A stretch of DNA of 64,000 bases from Berkiella_A sp964633725. GTDB lineage: Bacteria > Pseudomonadota > Gammaproteobacteria > Berkiellales > Berkiellaceae. Within the stretch, counting starts at the first letter, position 1. Each line of letters opens with the position of its first letter. Where the stretch lies: contig CAZWHY010000010.1 in the NCBI GenBank assembly GCA_964633725.1, positions 1 to 64,000 on the forward strand. Reading direction: 5' to 3'. Positions 53,534-62,504 of this stretch are shown in pieces. The notes under the pieces were generated by a model. It was not told the origin of the DNA and searched no databases. It was given only the letters and a program-made list of their open reading frames with translations. Made by a program: the position numbers and the translations under genes.

Positions 53534-55381
53534 GTGTTTGAGCTGCCAGGAATCACACCTGATATATTAATCTTAATGAGTATCATTTTAGTTACGGTGG
53601 TGCTGTTTGTAACAGAATTTGTGCGTGTGGATGTGGTGGCCTGTTTGGTTTTGGTCTTGTTAGGCATGACGCACCTTGTACCTGCCGATAAATTATTCTT
53701 AGGCTTTTCAAGTGACGCCGTCATCTCTTTGATTGCCGTTATGATTATTGGCGCAGGATTAGAACGTGTTGGCCTAATTGCGCGTATTACCGATTATATT
53801 TTACGATATGGCGGCCATAATGAAAGTCGGATCCGATTATTTTTGATGGGTTTGTCTGGTGTATGCTCAGGGATACTCAGAAGCGTGGGTACGGTCGCTT
53901 TATTATTGCCAGTGACAATTCGAATTAGAAGAAGTACGGGGATCCCCAAAGCGCGATTATTAATGCCACTAAGCTTTTGCGCTATATTGGGTAGTACGTT
54001 AACGATGGTTGGTTCAGGACCATTGATTATGCTCAATAGCTTGCTGTCTAATGCGATGTTGATATTGGACGGACAAGCAGAATACCCTGAAATTGGTTTA
54101 TTGACGGTTTTCCCAATTGGTGTAGTGTTGTTGACTACTGGGATACTCTATTTTGGTTTTTTTTCTAAATGGTTATTACCAGAAGCACAAAAAATACCTT
54201 CCCCGGATCTGGATTCTAGAGATTACTTTAAAAACACCTATGGCATCGGGCCTGAATTTTTTGAGCTGAGAGTGCCGCCTTCTAGTTCATTAGTGGAGAA
54301 TACACTAAGTCAATGGGAAAGTTTGCTGCCCGATGAAATTGTGATTATTGGTATCAAGCTGGGAAATAATGTGCATACACCGCCATTACGTAAAACCGTG
54401 ATTAAACCAGGTGCGGTATTAGCTTGTTTAGGGCCAAAATCTAGAGGTGAAGCATTTGCAAAACAGTATGGTTTACGGTTGTCGCCCTATTTAACTGCAT
54501 TTGGAGAGTCGTTTAATCCTTTGCGTGCAGGGTTATGTGAAGCGGTTGTACCACCCAGCTCTAGTTTAATTGGTACTGACTTTACAGAGTTACATATGCG
54601 GCGTGAGTTTGGCATACAAGTATTAGCGGTGCACCGTGGTAAGCGGGTTGACAGAAGTAATAAAGAAATAGAAAGCATTACCTTAAGAGCCGGGGATACA
54701 CTGGGTATGTTTTGTAATTGGCATTCTCTATCTTCTTTAGAGAAAAACCCTGATTTTTTGATTGCGACAACAGATTATCCTAAAGATAATTTTCAAAGTG
54801 GAAAATTTGGGTATGCGATATTTTTCTTTTTATTATCCATAGGATTATTAATGTCCGGCATACTGTCTGTGCCTATAGGCTTAATGGTCGGCGCAGTGGG
54901 TATGATATTCTCAGGTGTGATTAGTATTGATGATGCTTATGCGGCGGTGAGCTGGAAAACCGTATTTTTAATCGCCGGGCTTATTCCACTTGGGATGGCA
55001 GTGCAAACCAGTGGGGCAGCAGACTATGTGACAACTTTGTTTTTATTTCATTTTCCAGGTTTGCCGCAATGGCTCGTATTATTGATGCTGGGTGTGGTTG
55101 CCACACTGATGAGCTTAGTCACAACGAATGTGGGGGCGACGGTTATATTGGTGCCTTTGGCCGTGCAGTTGGCCACGCAATCAATGGGTAACCCACAGGC
55201 CTATGCTTTAATGGTTGCGATTGCGAGTTCTAATTCATTTTTGATACCAACCCATCAAGCCAATGCACTGATTAGTGGACCAGGGCGTTATAAAGTGATG
55301 GATTTTGTGAGAGCGGGTGGCGTTATGACAGTTTTATATCTCTTAGAAGTGCTTCTCGTGATTCAATGGATGTATTCGTAG
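53534..55381 (+). CDS. SLC13-family permease with two TrkA-C domains
   Basis: This transporter of about 615 residues has around ten membrane helices and, in the middle, two TrkA-C-like regulatory domains, each opening with VPPSSSL. SLC13/DASS-type carriers move sulfate or dicarboxylates with sodium. The conserved SNSFLIPTHQANALI segment is near the end. The start is GTG at 53534, six bases after AAGGGA. The upstream TTG at 53528 touches that site. Its last 59 bases overlap the convergent gene. Confidence 0.88.
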   Translation: MFELPGITPDILILMSIILVTVVLFVTEFVRVDVVACLVLVLLGMTHLVPADKLFLGFSSDAVISLIAVMIIGAGLERVGLIARITDYILRYGGHNESRIRLFLMGLSGVCSGILRSVGTVALLLPVTIRIRRSTGIPKARLLMPLSFCAILGSTLTMVGSGPLIMLNSLLSNAMLILDGQAEYPEIGLLTVFPIGVVLLTTGILYFGFFSKWLLPEAQKIPSPDLDSRDYFKNTYGIGPEFFELRVPPSSSLVENTLSQWESLLPDEIVIIGIKLGNNVHTPPLRKTVIKPGAVLACLGPKSRGEAFAKQYGLRLSPYLTAFGESFNPLRAGLCEAVVPPSSSLIGTDFTELHMRREFGIQVLAVHRGKRVDRSNKEIESITLRAGDTLGMFCNWHSLSSLEKNPDFLIATTDYPKDNFQSGKFGYAIFFFLLSIGLLMSGILSVPIGLMVGAVGMIFSGVISIDDAYAAVSWKTVFLIAGLIPLGMAVQTSGAADYVTTLFLFHFPGLPQWLVLLMLGVVATLMSLVTTNVGATVILVPLAVQLATQSMGNPQAYALMVAIASSNSFLIPTHQANALISGPGRYKVMDFVRAGGVMTVLYLLEVLLVIQWMYS

Positions 55382-55742
55382 GCTTATTGATGGGTTCCTG
55401 TGACTGTTGATAAGTTTGTAAGAACAATCGATACTGCGGCGTTTGATAGTGGGTTAAATCTTTTTTATTTTTTTGTGGGTGCTTTAAATATTCTAAAAGA
55501 TTTTCTTGATACTCCCTACCTTCTCTGATTCTGGGTACTTCATTTGAACCAAAATCAAAAGGCAGCCGAAAAAGTATGGGCCAAAAATCTTCTGGGAGGC
55601 CGCTAGATACTTCAGGGGACGAGAGAGAGGATTCAACATCTGTTTCGTCTAGATGCATATTTTTTATTTCTTCAGCTTCTATTGCTGCGTTATCTTGGGT
55701 ATTCGTTTTATCTGGGAAGTGTCTCTTGAAAAAATCAAGCAT
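55323..55742 (-). CDS. Hypothetical protein overlapping the SLC13 gene end
   Basis: This 139-residue protein has no recognised family. It is charged, with an acidic, Ser-rich N-terminal half (HLDETDVESSLSSPEVSSG), a WPILFRLPFDFG stretch, and a Gln/Lys-rich C-terminus. Its last 59 bases lie antisense to the 3' end of the SLC13 gene, so part of the tail is coded by a shared convergent region. It follows the hemW-ycxB-like block and may be cotranscribed. Function is unknown. Confidence 0.6.
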   Translation of the reverse strand: MLDFFKRHFPDKTNTQDNAAIEAEEIKNMHLDETDVESSLSSPEVSSGLPEDFWPILFRLPFDFGSNEVPRIREGREYQENLLEYLKHPQKNKKDLTHYQTPQYRLFLQTYQQSQEPINKPTNTSIESREALLRDIKLS

Positions 55743-55785
55743 AACAATCGTGAGAGATATTGTTTCTCGGCATGTCTAATATTCC

Positions 55786-56316
55786 CTAACATTGTAATTT
55801 AGGATATGTTCTAAGCGGTACGCGCTTGTCTACTATTAGAGTTTTAATTTTATCAATTTGCAACTTGGATTTAAAACCAGTATAAGGTACCCAAATAAAT
55901 CGGACGATAGAAAATGGAATAATAAAACCGTTTTTCAGCTCCATAATGTATCGAATATGTTGCCATGCCAAATGATCGGTTTTTAAGCCTTCGCCAGACC
56001 AAACGATGCCATTTCTGGTAATCTCAATATTCATCATTTTGCCAATGATCGGAGATTTTTTCATACGACGTAAATATAGCCATCTTGAAAATGGTTTTCG
56101 CAAAAATAACCACATACTGACAAAAATAAGAATACCCCATTCATTCAAAGAAAGTCCTAACAGCACCAACTTAGTCAGCATAATGCCAGAAAATAAAACT
56201 GCGATAATGTTAAACCCACCTATTGCAAACATGAGTAGAGGTTTTTTTTCCGTAAAAACCAAACTCGCATTGGCGAGTATTTGAGCTTCCATTTCATATC
56301 GGACGGTTATGTTCAT
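55786..56316 (-). CDS. YcxB-like membrane protein
   Basis: This 176-residue protein has two N-terminal membrane helices (LMFAIGGFNIIAVLFSGIML; EWGILIFVSMWLFL) and a C-terminal YcxB-like domain with WQHIRYIMELKNGFIIPFS and WVPYTGF. Its role is unknown. It sits 15 bases downstream of hemW on the same strand. Confidence 0.75.
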   Translation of the reverse strand: MNITVRYEMEAQILANASLVFTEKKPLLMFAIGGFNIIAVLFSGIMLTKLVLLGLSLNEWGILIFVSMWLFLRKPFSRWLYLRRMKKSPIIGKMMNIEITRNGIVWSGEGLKTDHLAWQHIRYIMELKNGFIIPFSIVRFIWVPYTGFKSKLQIDKIKTLIVDKRVPLRTYPKLQC

Positions 56317-56331
56317 GTTTGGCCTCAGATT

Positions 56332-57486
56332 TTAAGAATGGGGTAAAAACAATGTGGTTAAATCATTTAGATAATTTAAACCTAATGGTGTCGCTTGTAA
56401 ATTTTGCGTGTCAGAATAAATTAATTTTCTCTCAACCGCACGTTTGATTTGTGGTGCAATGCTCGATATAGGCAGGCCTGTTCTTTGTTCAAAGTGATTT
56501 TGTGGGGTGCCTTTAATTAGGCGAAGCGCATTTAGCATATATTCAAACGGTAACTCATCATTAGGCACTGTATGATTATTTTTTTGATAAGGCAGTGTGT
56601 TATCCATATATTGCTTTGGATTGCGGTAATTATCAAACCGGGTAATTTGTTTGGTTTCTGGATGGGTTATTTTGCCATGGGCACCAGCGCCCAGTGCCAA
56701 ATAGTCACCAAACTGCCAATAATTTATGTTATGTCGGCAGGGGCTATTTTGGCTGATTCGACTAAATGCAGAAATTTCATAGCGCTCAAATCCTGCCTGT
56801 TCTAGATATGTCAGTCCAGTGGATTCTATTGAGTGCATGTTGTGTTCGGGGGGCAATTTAGGCGGGTGTTTATAAAAGTAAGTGTTTGGCTCTAGAGTGA
56901 GTTGGTACCAAGATAGGTGGGCAGGCGAGAAGCTAAGAGCCGTTTTGATATCGGCCAGGGCTTCTTCTGGTGTTTGCTGAGGTAGGCCATACATCAAGTC
57001 TAAATTAAAATTTTGAAAGCCTGCTTTTTGCACCGATTCAATTGCCGAAATGGCTTGATGGCCATCATGAATACGGCCTAAACTTTCTAAGTGTTTGTGG
57101 TGAAAGCTTTGTATACCTAAAGAAATCCTATTGATGCCCGCATCAAAATAGCCCTGAAATTTACGTTGTTCGATAGTACCCGGGTTGGCTTCCATTGTAA
57201 TCTCAATGTTAGAAACAAGCTTTAATTTGTTGTGTAACTGTTTGAGCAGCGAGTCAAATGCTGCAGGTGAGAACAAACTAGGTGTGCCACCACCCAGAAA
57301 TATACTAATAATCTCCCGGCCTTCTACTTGAGGCATGAGTTGTTCTAGGTTCAGCAGTATATGTTCAATGTACGCTTGTTCTGGCAATTCTTGTCTGAGC
57401 GTATGGCTATTAAAGTCACAATACGGACATTTCTTTATGCACCAGGGGAAGTGAATGTATAACGAGAGGGGGGGTAAGTAATGCAT
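56332..57486 (-). CDS. hemW: Radical SAM heme chaperone HemW
   Basis: This 384-residue radical SAM protein has LYIHFPWCIKKCPYCDFNSH (CX3CX2C) and SIFLGGGTPSLFS. The sequence resembles coproporphyrinogen oxidase HemN but is shorter, as in HemW, which delivers heme. It is eight bases after rdgB in the conserved yggS-proC-yggT-rdgB-hemW order. Confidence 0.94.
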   Translation of the reverse strand: MHYLPPLSLYIHFPWCIKKCPYCDFNSHTLRQELPEQAYIEHILLNLEQLMPQVEGREIISIFLGGGTPSLFSPAAFDSLLKQLHNKLKLVSNIEITMEANPGTIEQRKFQGYFDAGINRISLGIQSFHHKHLESLGRIHDGHQAISAIESVQKAGFQNFNLDLMYGLPQQTPEEALADIKTALSFSPAHLSWYQLTLEPNTYFYKHPPKLPPEHNMHSIESTGLTYLEQAGFERYEISAFSRISQNSPCRHNINYWQFGDYLALGAGAHGKITHPETKQITRFDNYRNPKQYMDNTLPYQKNNHTVPNDELPFEYMLNALRLIKGTPQNHFEQRTGLPISSIAPQIKRAVERKLIYSDTQNLQATPLGLNYLNDLTTLFLPHS

Positions 57487-57494
57487 ATTATTTG

Positions 57495-58127
57495 TTAGCG
57501 AGTATCTGATGAAGATTTATTTTGAATCAATTGAGGATACGCAATTTTTATTTTGCTTGTGAATTCGTTTAATGCTTTTGCGCGATGACTAATATTATTT
57601 TTTTGTTCAGGCTCTAGCTCTGCCGCGGTGCAATTTAAATTTGGAATGAAAAATATCGGGTCATACCCAAAGCCACCTGTTCCAGCGGGTTCTTCTAATA
57701 AGCGTCCTTCCCATTGTGCTTGGCAAATAATAGGTGTGGGATCATTGTAGTGTTTCACAAAGGCAATGACACAATAAAAACGAGCACGTCGCTCTTCACC
57801 TTCAAGGGATTTAATCGCCGCTAGAAGCTTTTTGATATTATCTTCTGCACGAGCATCATCGCCCGCATAACGAGCAGAATAAATGCCAGGTGCACCACCC
57901 AGAGCATCTACGGCTAAGCCAGAGTCATCAGCAATACAGGGCAGCTCACAGTATTTTGCGGCATGGCGTGCTTTGAGGATGGCATTCTCTATGAAACTTA
58001 AGCCTGTTTCAGCAACGATGGGCACATGAAAATTAGACTGGGGTATCAGCTCGATAGGTAAGTCTGCCAAATAGCTTTTTATTTCTTTTAGTTTATCTTG
58101 ATTGTCAGTTGCGGCAACGAGTTTCAT
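57495..58127 (-). CDS. rdgB: XTP/dITP pyrophosphatase RdgB
   Basis: This 210-residue Ham1-family enzyme has the motifs VAATDNQDKLKEIK, DDSGLAVDALGGAPGIYSAR, GGFGYDPIFFIP and SHRAKAL. It removes deaminated purine nucleotides. Its 5' end and leader (58007-58212) are duplicated at 58778-58982, on the far side of an orphan gene. Confidence 0.95.
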   Translation of the reverse strand: MKLVAATDNQDKLKEIKSYLADLPIELIPQSNFHVPIVAETGLSFIENAILKARHAAKYCELPCIADDSGLAVDALGGAPGIYSARYAGDDARAEDNIKKLLAAIKSLEGEERRARFYCVIAFVKHYNDPTPIICQAQWEGRLLEEPAGTGGFGYDPIFFIPNLNCTAAELEPEQKNNISHRAKALNEFTSKIKIAYPQLIQNKSSSDTR

Positions 58128-58212
58128 GTGATGGTCTCCTGATTACGTGAGGTCAGGGTATACCAACTTACGATGTAAGACAACCTGATAACTATTTCAG
58201 ATGCAAGCTAAA
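58007..58212. repeat. rdgB 5' end and leader, left (intact) copy of direct repeat
   Basis: This segment covers about 40 codons, the start and the upstream leader of rdgB. It aligns with 58778-58982 over about 206 bases, with roughly 20 differences by eye. Confidence 0.9.
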
Positions 58213-58239
58213 ACTATATCCCGCATCTGTAGTGTGTTG

Positions 58240-58632
58240 CTATCTTCCAGGCTTAATGTTTGTTCTTTTGGCTTCACCGGGTTTGCCATCTTTGTCTTCT
58301 TCTGATGCTAAGGGGGGGCTTAGAGCTATTCTTATGGAGCGCGGAATTCTGCGAGCTTGTGCTTGCATTCTAAGATTAACTAAATTTAAGATCGAAGCGG
58401 TTGGCCCTGGCGCTTGGATGGCCGCTATTCTAGAGGACGTAGGAGATGAGGCTGGTGCTGGCAAGCGAAAATCATCATGTAAAGCAACTACGTCGTTTTG
58501 ATGAGGGCTTGCTGGGCTCACTGTAGGAGTGTCTGGATAAGATTCAACTCTCTCTGAACGGCCCGTTCGGAAAACTCTGCGGGCTAGTAGTGGAGGAGTA
58601 GAGTTTGGTTCTATATTTGGATGCAATGGCAT
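58240..58632 (-). CDS. Orphan disordered protein between rdgB repeats
   Basis: This 130-residue protein is rich in Pro, Ser, Arg and Ala, with predicted disorder and no membrane segment. A moderately hydrophobic helix (SILNLVNLRMQAQARRI) is the only ordered stretch. It lies wholly between the two rdgB leader copies and has no family resemblance seen here. It is probably cargo brought in with the duplication. A reading frame on the opposite strand is a shadow. Confidence 0.5.
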   Translation of the reverse strand: MPLHPNIEPNSTPPLLARRVFRTGRSERVESYPDTPTVSPASPHQNDVVALHDDFRLPAPASSPTSSRIAAIQAPGPTASILNLVNLRMQAQARRIPRSIRIALSPPLASEEDKDGKPGEAKRTNIKPGR

Positions 58633-58777
58633 AAAAAGGCCTTAAATGTTAACAAGCTGTAAGTTAATATTATAACCAACTGATGCGGTGCATGATACAT
58701 AAAATATAGCCACTTATCGGGTCAGCTGTCGAATGAGGTGCATTTAAATGTGCTTGATATTGGATGGCTTGAGATTA

Positions 58778-58982
58778 TTTCAGCAACAACGGGCACATGA
58801 AAATTAGATTGGGGTATCAGCTCGGCATGAGAGTCTGTCAAGTAGCTTTTATTTCTTTTAGTTTATCTTGATTGTCAGTTGCAGCAACGAGTTTCATGTG
58901 ATGGTCTCCTGATTACGTGAGGTTAGGGGGTACCAACTTACGATGTAAGGCAACCTGATAACTATTGCAGGTGCAGGTTAAA
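58778..58982 (-). pseudogene. Displaced rdgB 5' end and leader (right copy of direct repeat)
   Basis: It contains the rdgB start (58895-58897), the codons for KLVAATDNQDKLKEIK and about 25 more with frame-breaking changes, then stops matching. The leader beyond the start is also copied up to 58982. The rest of the gene is absent. It flanks the 130-codon orphan. Confidence 0.88.
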
Positions 58983-59036
58983 CCGGGCATTTGCTAGTTT
59001 AATCTAACCTGCTTTCACTGCGTATCTATTGTCTTT

Positions 59037-59327
59037 TTAAGGTTTATTACGTCCACGGCCTATATGGCGTTGCTCTACAATCCAAGTCATAGTAGGGGGA
59101 TTACAAGTAGGTGTTCGCGTGACTGGAATCAACGCATTTTTAAGAGGCTGAGTAAAATCCCTAATTGACGTAGAGCTAGTGGGGTTAGATTTATCTCTAT
59201 TTATGGGTAAGCGCTTTTCAATGGGGTCGTATGATTTTTTTTCCAAGAGGAGCTTAAATTGCGCCTCCAGCGTTTCTTGGGAAAATGTTGATTTATTTGT
59301 CTTTTGTGTTTCTTCTGAGTTTTGCAT
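59037..59327 (-). CDS. Small hypothetical protein
   Basis: This 96-residue polar protein is rich in Thr, Asn and Pro, with a helical ETLEAQFKLLLEKKSY segment and a basic tail (RHIGRGRNKP). No family was recognised. It sits between the displaced rdgB remnant and the alpha/beta hydrolase on the same strand. It is possibly accessory. Confidence 0.45.
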   Translation of the reverse strand: MQNSEETQKTNKSTFSQETLEAQFKLLLEKKSYDPIEKRLPINRDKSNPTSSTSIRDFTQPLKNALIPVTRTPTCNPPTMTWIVEQRHIGRGRNKP

Positions 59328-59477
59328 GCAATGCTCCCGCAGTCGTAAAGATGTTTGAAAAATAGTATTGAGTTGGAATTATAAGTCAATTTTTCGGCGA
59401 TTTATGCTGGGTAAAACATATCAAACAGATAGTTTGTTGCAAAAAAGAATGCTTTTTAGATAGGCGGTACCGTTTTT

Positions 59478-60347
59478 CTAGAAAAATAATTTCCTCAATA
59501 TCTTTGCTACCGGCTCAGGATCATCCAAATGCACATGATGATGTCCTGGAATTTTTTGTATATCTAAATGTTTGATGGCATTGATGCGGCCTTGAATAAT
59601 TTTTGCCGAAAAGGGAAAGCCCGGCTCTGGTCGAATAACCGTGGTGGGTGCTGTGATTTCACTTAAAAAAGCAATCGTTTGTTCTTCAGTTAGTTGTAGA
59701 GCAGAAGGCTTCAACAGCCTGGGATCTGTGCGCCAATACCAAAGATTGTCAGACGCTTGCTTTAGGTTGCGTTCCACTAATATACGGGCAGAGCTTTCTT
59801 GCATTCGATTGACTCGCAAGCGAGAGCGTATAGGCTGTTCGATGCTATGATAGGATGGTTTGCTTGTACTAGGCTCTTGGTCTAATACCTCTTGGCAAAA
59901 TAATCTTAACTGCATCGGCGTATGCTCAGCGGGCGTGGTCATAGGGCCTAGGCCATCGATAATACCCAAATGACTTATTCTATCTGGAATGGTACCTGCT
60001 AATATGCTTGCAATGGCGCCGCCCAAAGAGTGGCCCAGCAGTGCAAATTGATGCCACTGTAAATGATTGACCAATTTGATCATATTAATCACAAAGTCAA
60101 TAAAATGAACTTGGTTCTCAGGTGCATAATGAGAAGATTTGCCATGTCCAGGCAAATCCACCGCAATAATATACAAATCAGGTAACAGAGGCGCTATTTT
60201 GTCAAAAGTTGCCGCATTATCTAGCCAGCCATGCAAAGCTAAAGTCGGCAAGCCATTGGGGTTGCCCCATACTTTGGCGGCAATGGTTAGCCCTGGAGCA
60301 TTAAAACTTGGTAAATTAAAGGTTGTTTCTTTATATGGGAGATTCAT
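59478..60347 (-). CDS. Alpha/beta hydrolase
   Basis: This 289-residue protein has the oxyanion HGWLDNAATFDKIAP, the nucleophile elbow GHSLGG, and the catalytic histidine in PGHHHVHLDDPE. It is an esterase-like or C-C hydrolase-like enzyme of unknown substrate. It overlaps yggT by four bases, so it belongs to the yggS-proC-yggT operon. Confidence 0.85.
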   Translation of the reverse strand: MNLPYKETTFNLPSFNAPGLTIAAKVWGNPNGLPTLALHGWLDNAATFDKIAPLLPDLYIIAVDLPGHGKSSHYAPENQVHFIDFVINMIKLVNHLQWHQFALLGHSLGGAIASILAGTIPDRISHLGIIDGLGPMTTPAEHTPMQLRLFCQEVLDQEPSTSKPSYHSIEQPIRSRLRVNRMQESSARILVERNLKQASDNLWYWRTDPRLLKPSALQLTEEQTIAFLSEITAPTTVIRPEPGFPFSAKIIQGRINAIKHLDIQKIPGHHHVHLDDPEPVAKILRKLFF

Positions 60348-60925
60348 CGGATACTCGCGACTTGCAGGCCAAATCCAATGATTGTGCTTGCGAACAAAAT
60401 GTTTGCTAATTGCAAACTGATGAGCACTGGGATAGGCGTTATATCAATCCCACCCATAGGGGGAATAATGCGTTTAAAGGGTTTGATTAAGGGCCAAGTT
60501 AAGCGATTTAAAATTTCTAATAACGGTGAGCCTGACATCGGGGCTACCCAACTTGAAATGATTTGAATAATCATCGCGAAGAAATATAAATTAATGGTTT
60601 GCTTTACGATTTCGCCAATAGATAAAATAGCTAATCCAGGGAAAAATGGGGCAAATGGCCTGAGCAAAAACCAAGTCAGTGTCACTTTGACTAAAGTGAA
60701 TAAGAAAATAACCAATAGTGTGGCAAAATCAATGCCTTTATAGCCGGGTATCCAGCGTCTGACTGGGGTAATGACAGGGCTAGTGGCTTTGAGCACAAAT
60801 TGTGTAAAAGGATTGTAATAATTAATATTCAAATACTGAAGAATAAACCTGAGTATTAAAACAAAAATATACATATCAAATAAGGTTGTAATTAAAAACT
60901 CAAGAGCATACGTTACTGGACTCAT
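60344..60925 (-). CDS. yggT: YggT-family membrane protein
   Basis: This 193-residue protein has two YGGT repeats, each with paired helices and an NPFTQFVLKATSPVITPVRR or RLTWPLIKPFKRIIPP element. Function is linked to osmotic and cell-shape roles in other bacteria. It lies 20 bases after proC in the conserved operon. Confidence 0.9.
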   Translation of the reverse strand: MSPVTYALEFLITTLFDMYIFVLILRFILQYLNINYYNPFTQFVLKATSPVITPVRRWIPGYKGIDFATLLVIFLFTLVKVTLTWFLLRPFAPFFPGLAILSIGEIVKQTINLYFFAMIIQIISSWVAPMSGSPLLEILNRLTWPLIKPFKRIIPPMGGIDITPIPVLISLQLANILFASTIIGFGLQVASIR

Positions 60926-60945
60926 TTTGACCTCATTACTATAAT

Positions 60946-61794
60946 TTAATTAGCTTGTTCGCTGAGTGCTTGACCACGTTGTGTGGCTTGGGCAATGGTT
61001 TGTTCTAAAATTGAAAAAAGATTATTCTCGCTTAATATTTCTAGGCCGCGTTCAGTCGTCCCACCTTTTGATGTGACTTGTGCTCTTAGATTTTCTAAAG
61101 ACAAGTCACTTTGTTGTGCCATAGCAATACTACCTTTTGCCGTTTGTATGGCTAGTTGAGTGGCAATATCTTTAGGTAAGCCTAATTTTATGGCACCCGC
61201 AATTAAGGCTTCTAGTATATAGAAAAAATAAGCCGGCCCTGAACCCGATAATGCGGTAACCACATTCATTAAAGATTCCTCTTCGAGCCAAACGACTTGG
61301 CCAACAGTCGTGAGTAACTGTTCTGCAATTTTGGCTTGTACTGATGTGACTGTGGATGTTTTAAACAACGCTGTGATACCTTGATTAATTAACGCGGGGG
61401 TATTGGGCATTGCTCTGATAATAGGGTTAATAGCTTGACCAGAGGTCGTAGACAGCCAGGTACATAATTGAGCACTGGTAATGCCCGCCGCAACACTTAG
61501 AATAACGGTTTTTTGTTGTAGGCTAGATTGAATCTCGGCTAAAATATTTTTTATTTGATGCGGCTTGACCGCTAAGATTAAAAAATCTGCAAATTGTGCC
61601 GCTTCCTTATTATGGATTGTGCTATTAATATGCCATTGGCGCTGCAGGGTGTCGCACTTATCTTGATTGGGATCGGCGACACAAATATGTGAGACAGGGT
61701 GTTTTTGTTTGATAAAACCACTTAATAGGGCTTTGCCCATATTGCCTACGCCAATCATGCCAATTTTAGGGGCGTTGTTTGTATTGTGTATCAT
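60946..61794 (-). CDS. proC: Pyrroline-5-carboxylate reductase ProC
   Basis: This 282-residue enzyme has IGMIGVGNMGKALLSGF (NADP fold), AVKPHQIKNIL, RAMPNTPALINQGITAL and the ALSGSGPAYFFYILEALI signature. It performs the last step of proline synthesis. Its start overlaps the yggS end by four bases. Confidence 0.95.
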   Translation of the reverse strand: MIHNTNNAPKIGMIGVGNMGKALLSGFIKQKHPVSHICVADPNQDKCDTLQRQWHINSTIHNKEAAQFADFLILAVKPHQIKNILAEIQSSLQQKTVILSVAAGITSAQLCTWLSTTSGQAINPIIRAMPNTPALINQGITALFKTSTVTSVQAKIAEQLLTTVGQVVWLEEESLMNVVTALSGSGPAYFFYILEALIAGAIKLGLPKDIATQLAIQTAKGSIAMAQQSDLSLENLRAQVTSKGGTTERGLEILSENNLFSILEQTIAQATQRGQALSEQAN

Positions 61795-62483
61795 ATATTT
61801 TTATCTCTTTTGCCAAAAATGCCGCGACCAATACGTACAATGGTTGCCCCTTCTGCAATCGCGGGCTCCAAATCTTGAGTCATCCCCATAGAATAGGTAT
61901 CAATAGGGTATCCTTGCTGGGTTAGTGTTTCGCCTAGTTGATGCGCGGTTTTAAATATGACGCGTTGCATCGAGGGGGTTAGCTCAGGTGCTGGCAAAAC
62001 CATAATACCACGCAGTTTTAAGTTTTTATGTAAGCTAATTTCTTCGGCGATTGCGAATAAAGCGTTTGGCTCAAGTCCTGGCCTATCTGGTAGTCCATCC
62101 AGTTTTATTTGCAAGCAAACTTGCAAAGGTGGTTGCTCAAGAGCGCGATATTTTGCCAGTGCTTTGACTTCTTTTAATCGATACAGTGTATGTACCCAAC
62201 TGAAATTTTGTGCAATTTCTTTGCATTTATTCGTTTGTATGCGACCAATGTAATGCCACACTAGATTTTTTTCAGAAAGTGCCCATACTTTAGTAAGAGC
62301 CTCCTGCAAATAATTTTCTGCAAAATCTCGTTGGCCAAGTGCTATTAATGGGATCAGTGCTTCAACAGGAAAAGTTTTAGAGACTGCAAGGCAGGTCACG
62401 CTATTGGGCCGACGCTGATGTTGTTGTTCTGCTTTTTTTATTTGAGCAAGCGTTGCTTGGTAGTTTTTAATAGTTTGGTTCAT
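61791..62483 (-). CDS. yggS: YggS-family PLP homeostasis protein
   Basis: This single-domain PLP-binding barrel of about 230 residues has the PLP lysine in CLAVSKTFPVEAL, HYIGRIQTNKCKE, SMGMTQDLEPAIAEGATIVR and IGRGIFG. It controls free PLP and amino-acid balance. The ATG at 62483 is favoured over an upstream TTG. It is first in yggS-proC-yggT and divergent from pilT (21-base gap). Confidence 0.93.
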   Translation of the reverse strand: MNQTIKNYQATLAQIKKAEQQHQRRPNSVTCLAVSKTFPVEALIPLIALGQRDFAENYLQEALTKVWALSEKNLVWHYIGRIQTNKCKEIAQNFSWVHTLYRLKEVKALAKYRALEQPPLQVCLQIKLDGLPDRPGLEPNALFAIAEEISLHKNLKLRGIMVLPAPELTPSMQRVIFKTAHQLGETLTQQGYPIDTYSMGMTQDLEPAIAEGATIVRIGRGIFGKRDKNI

Positions 62484-62504
62484 AAATAACAAAATGGGAT
62501 TGCA

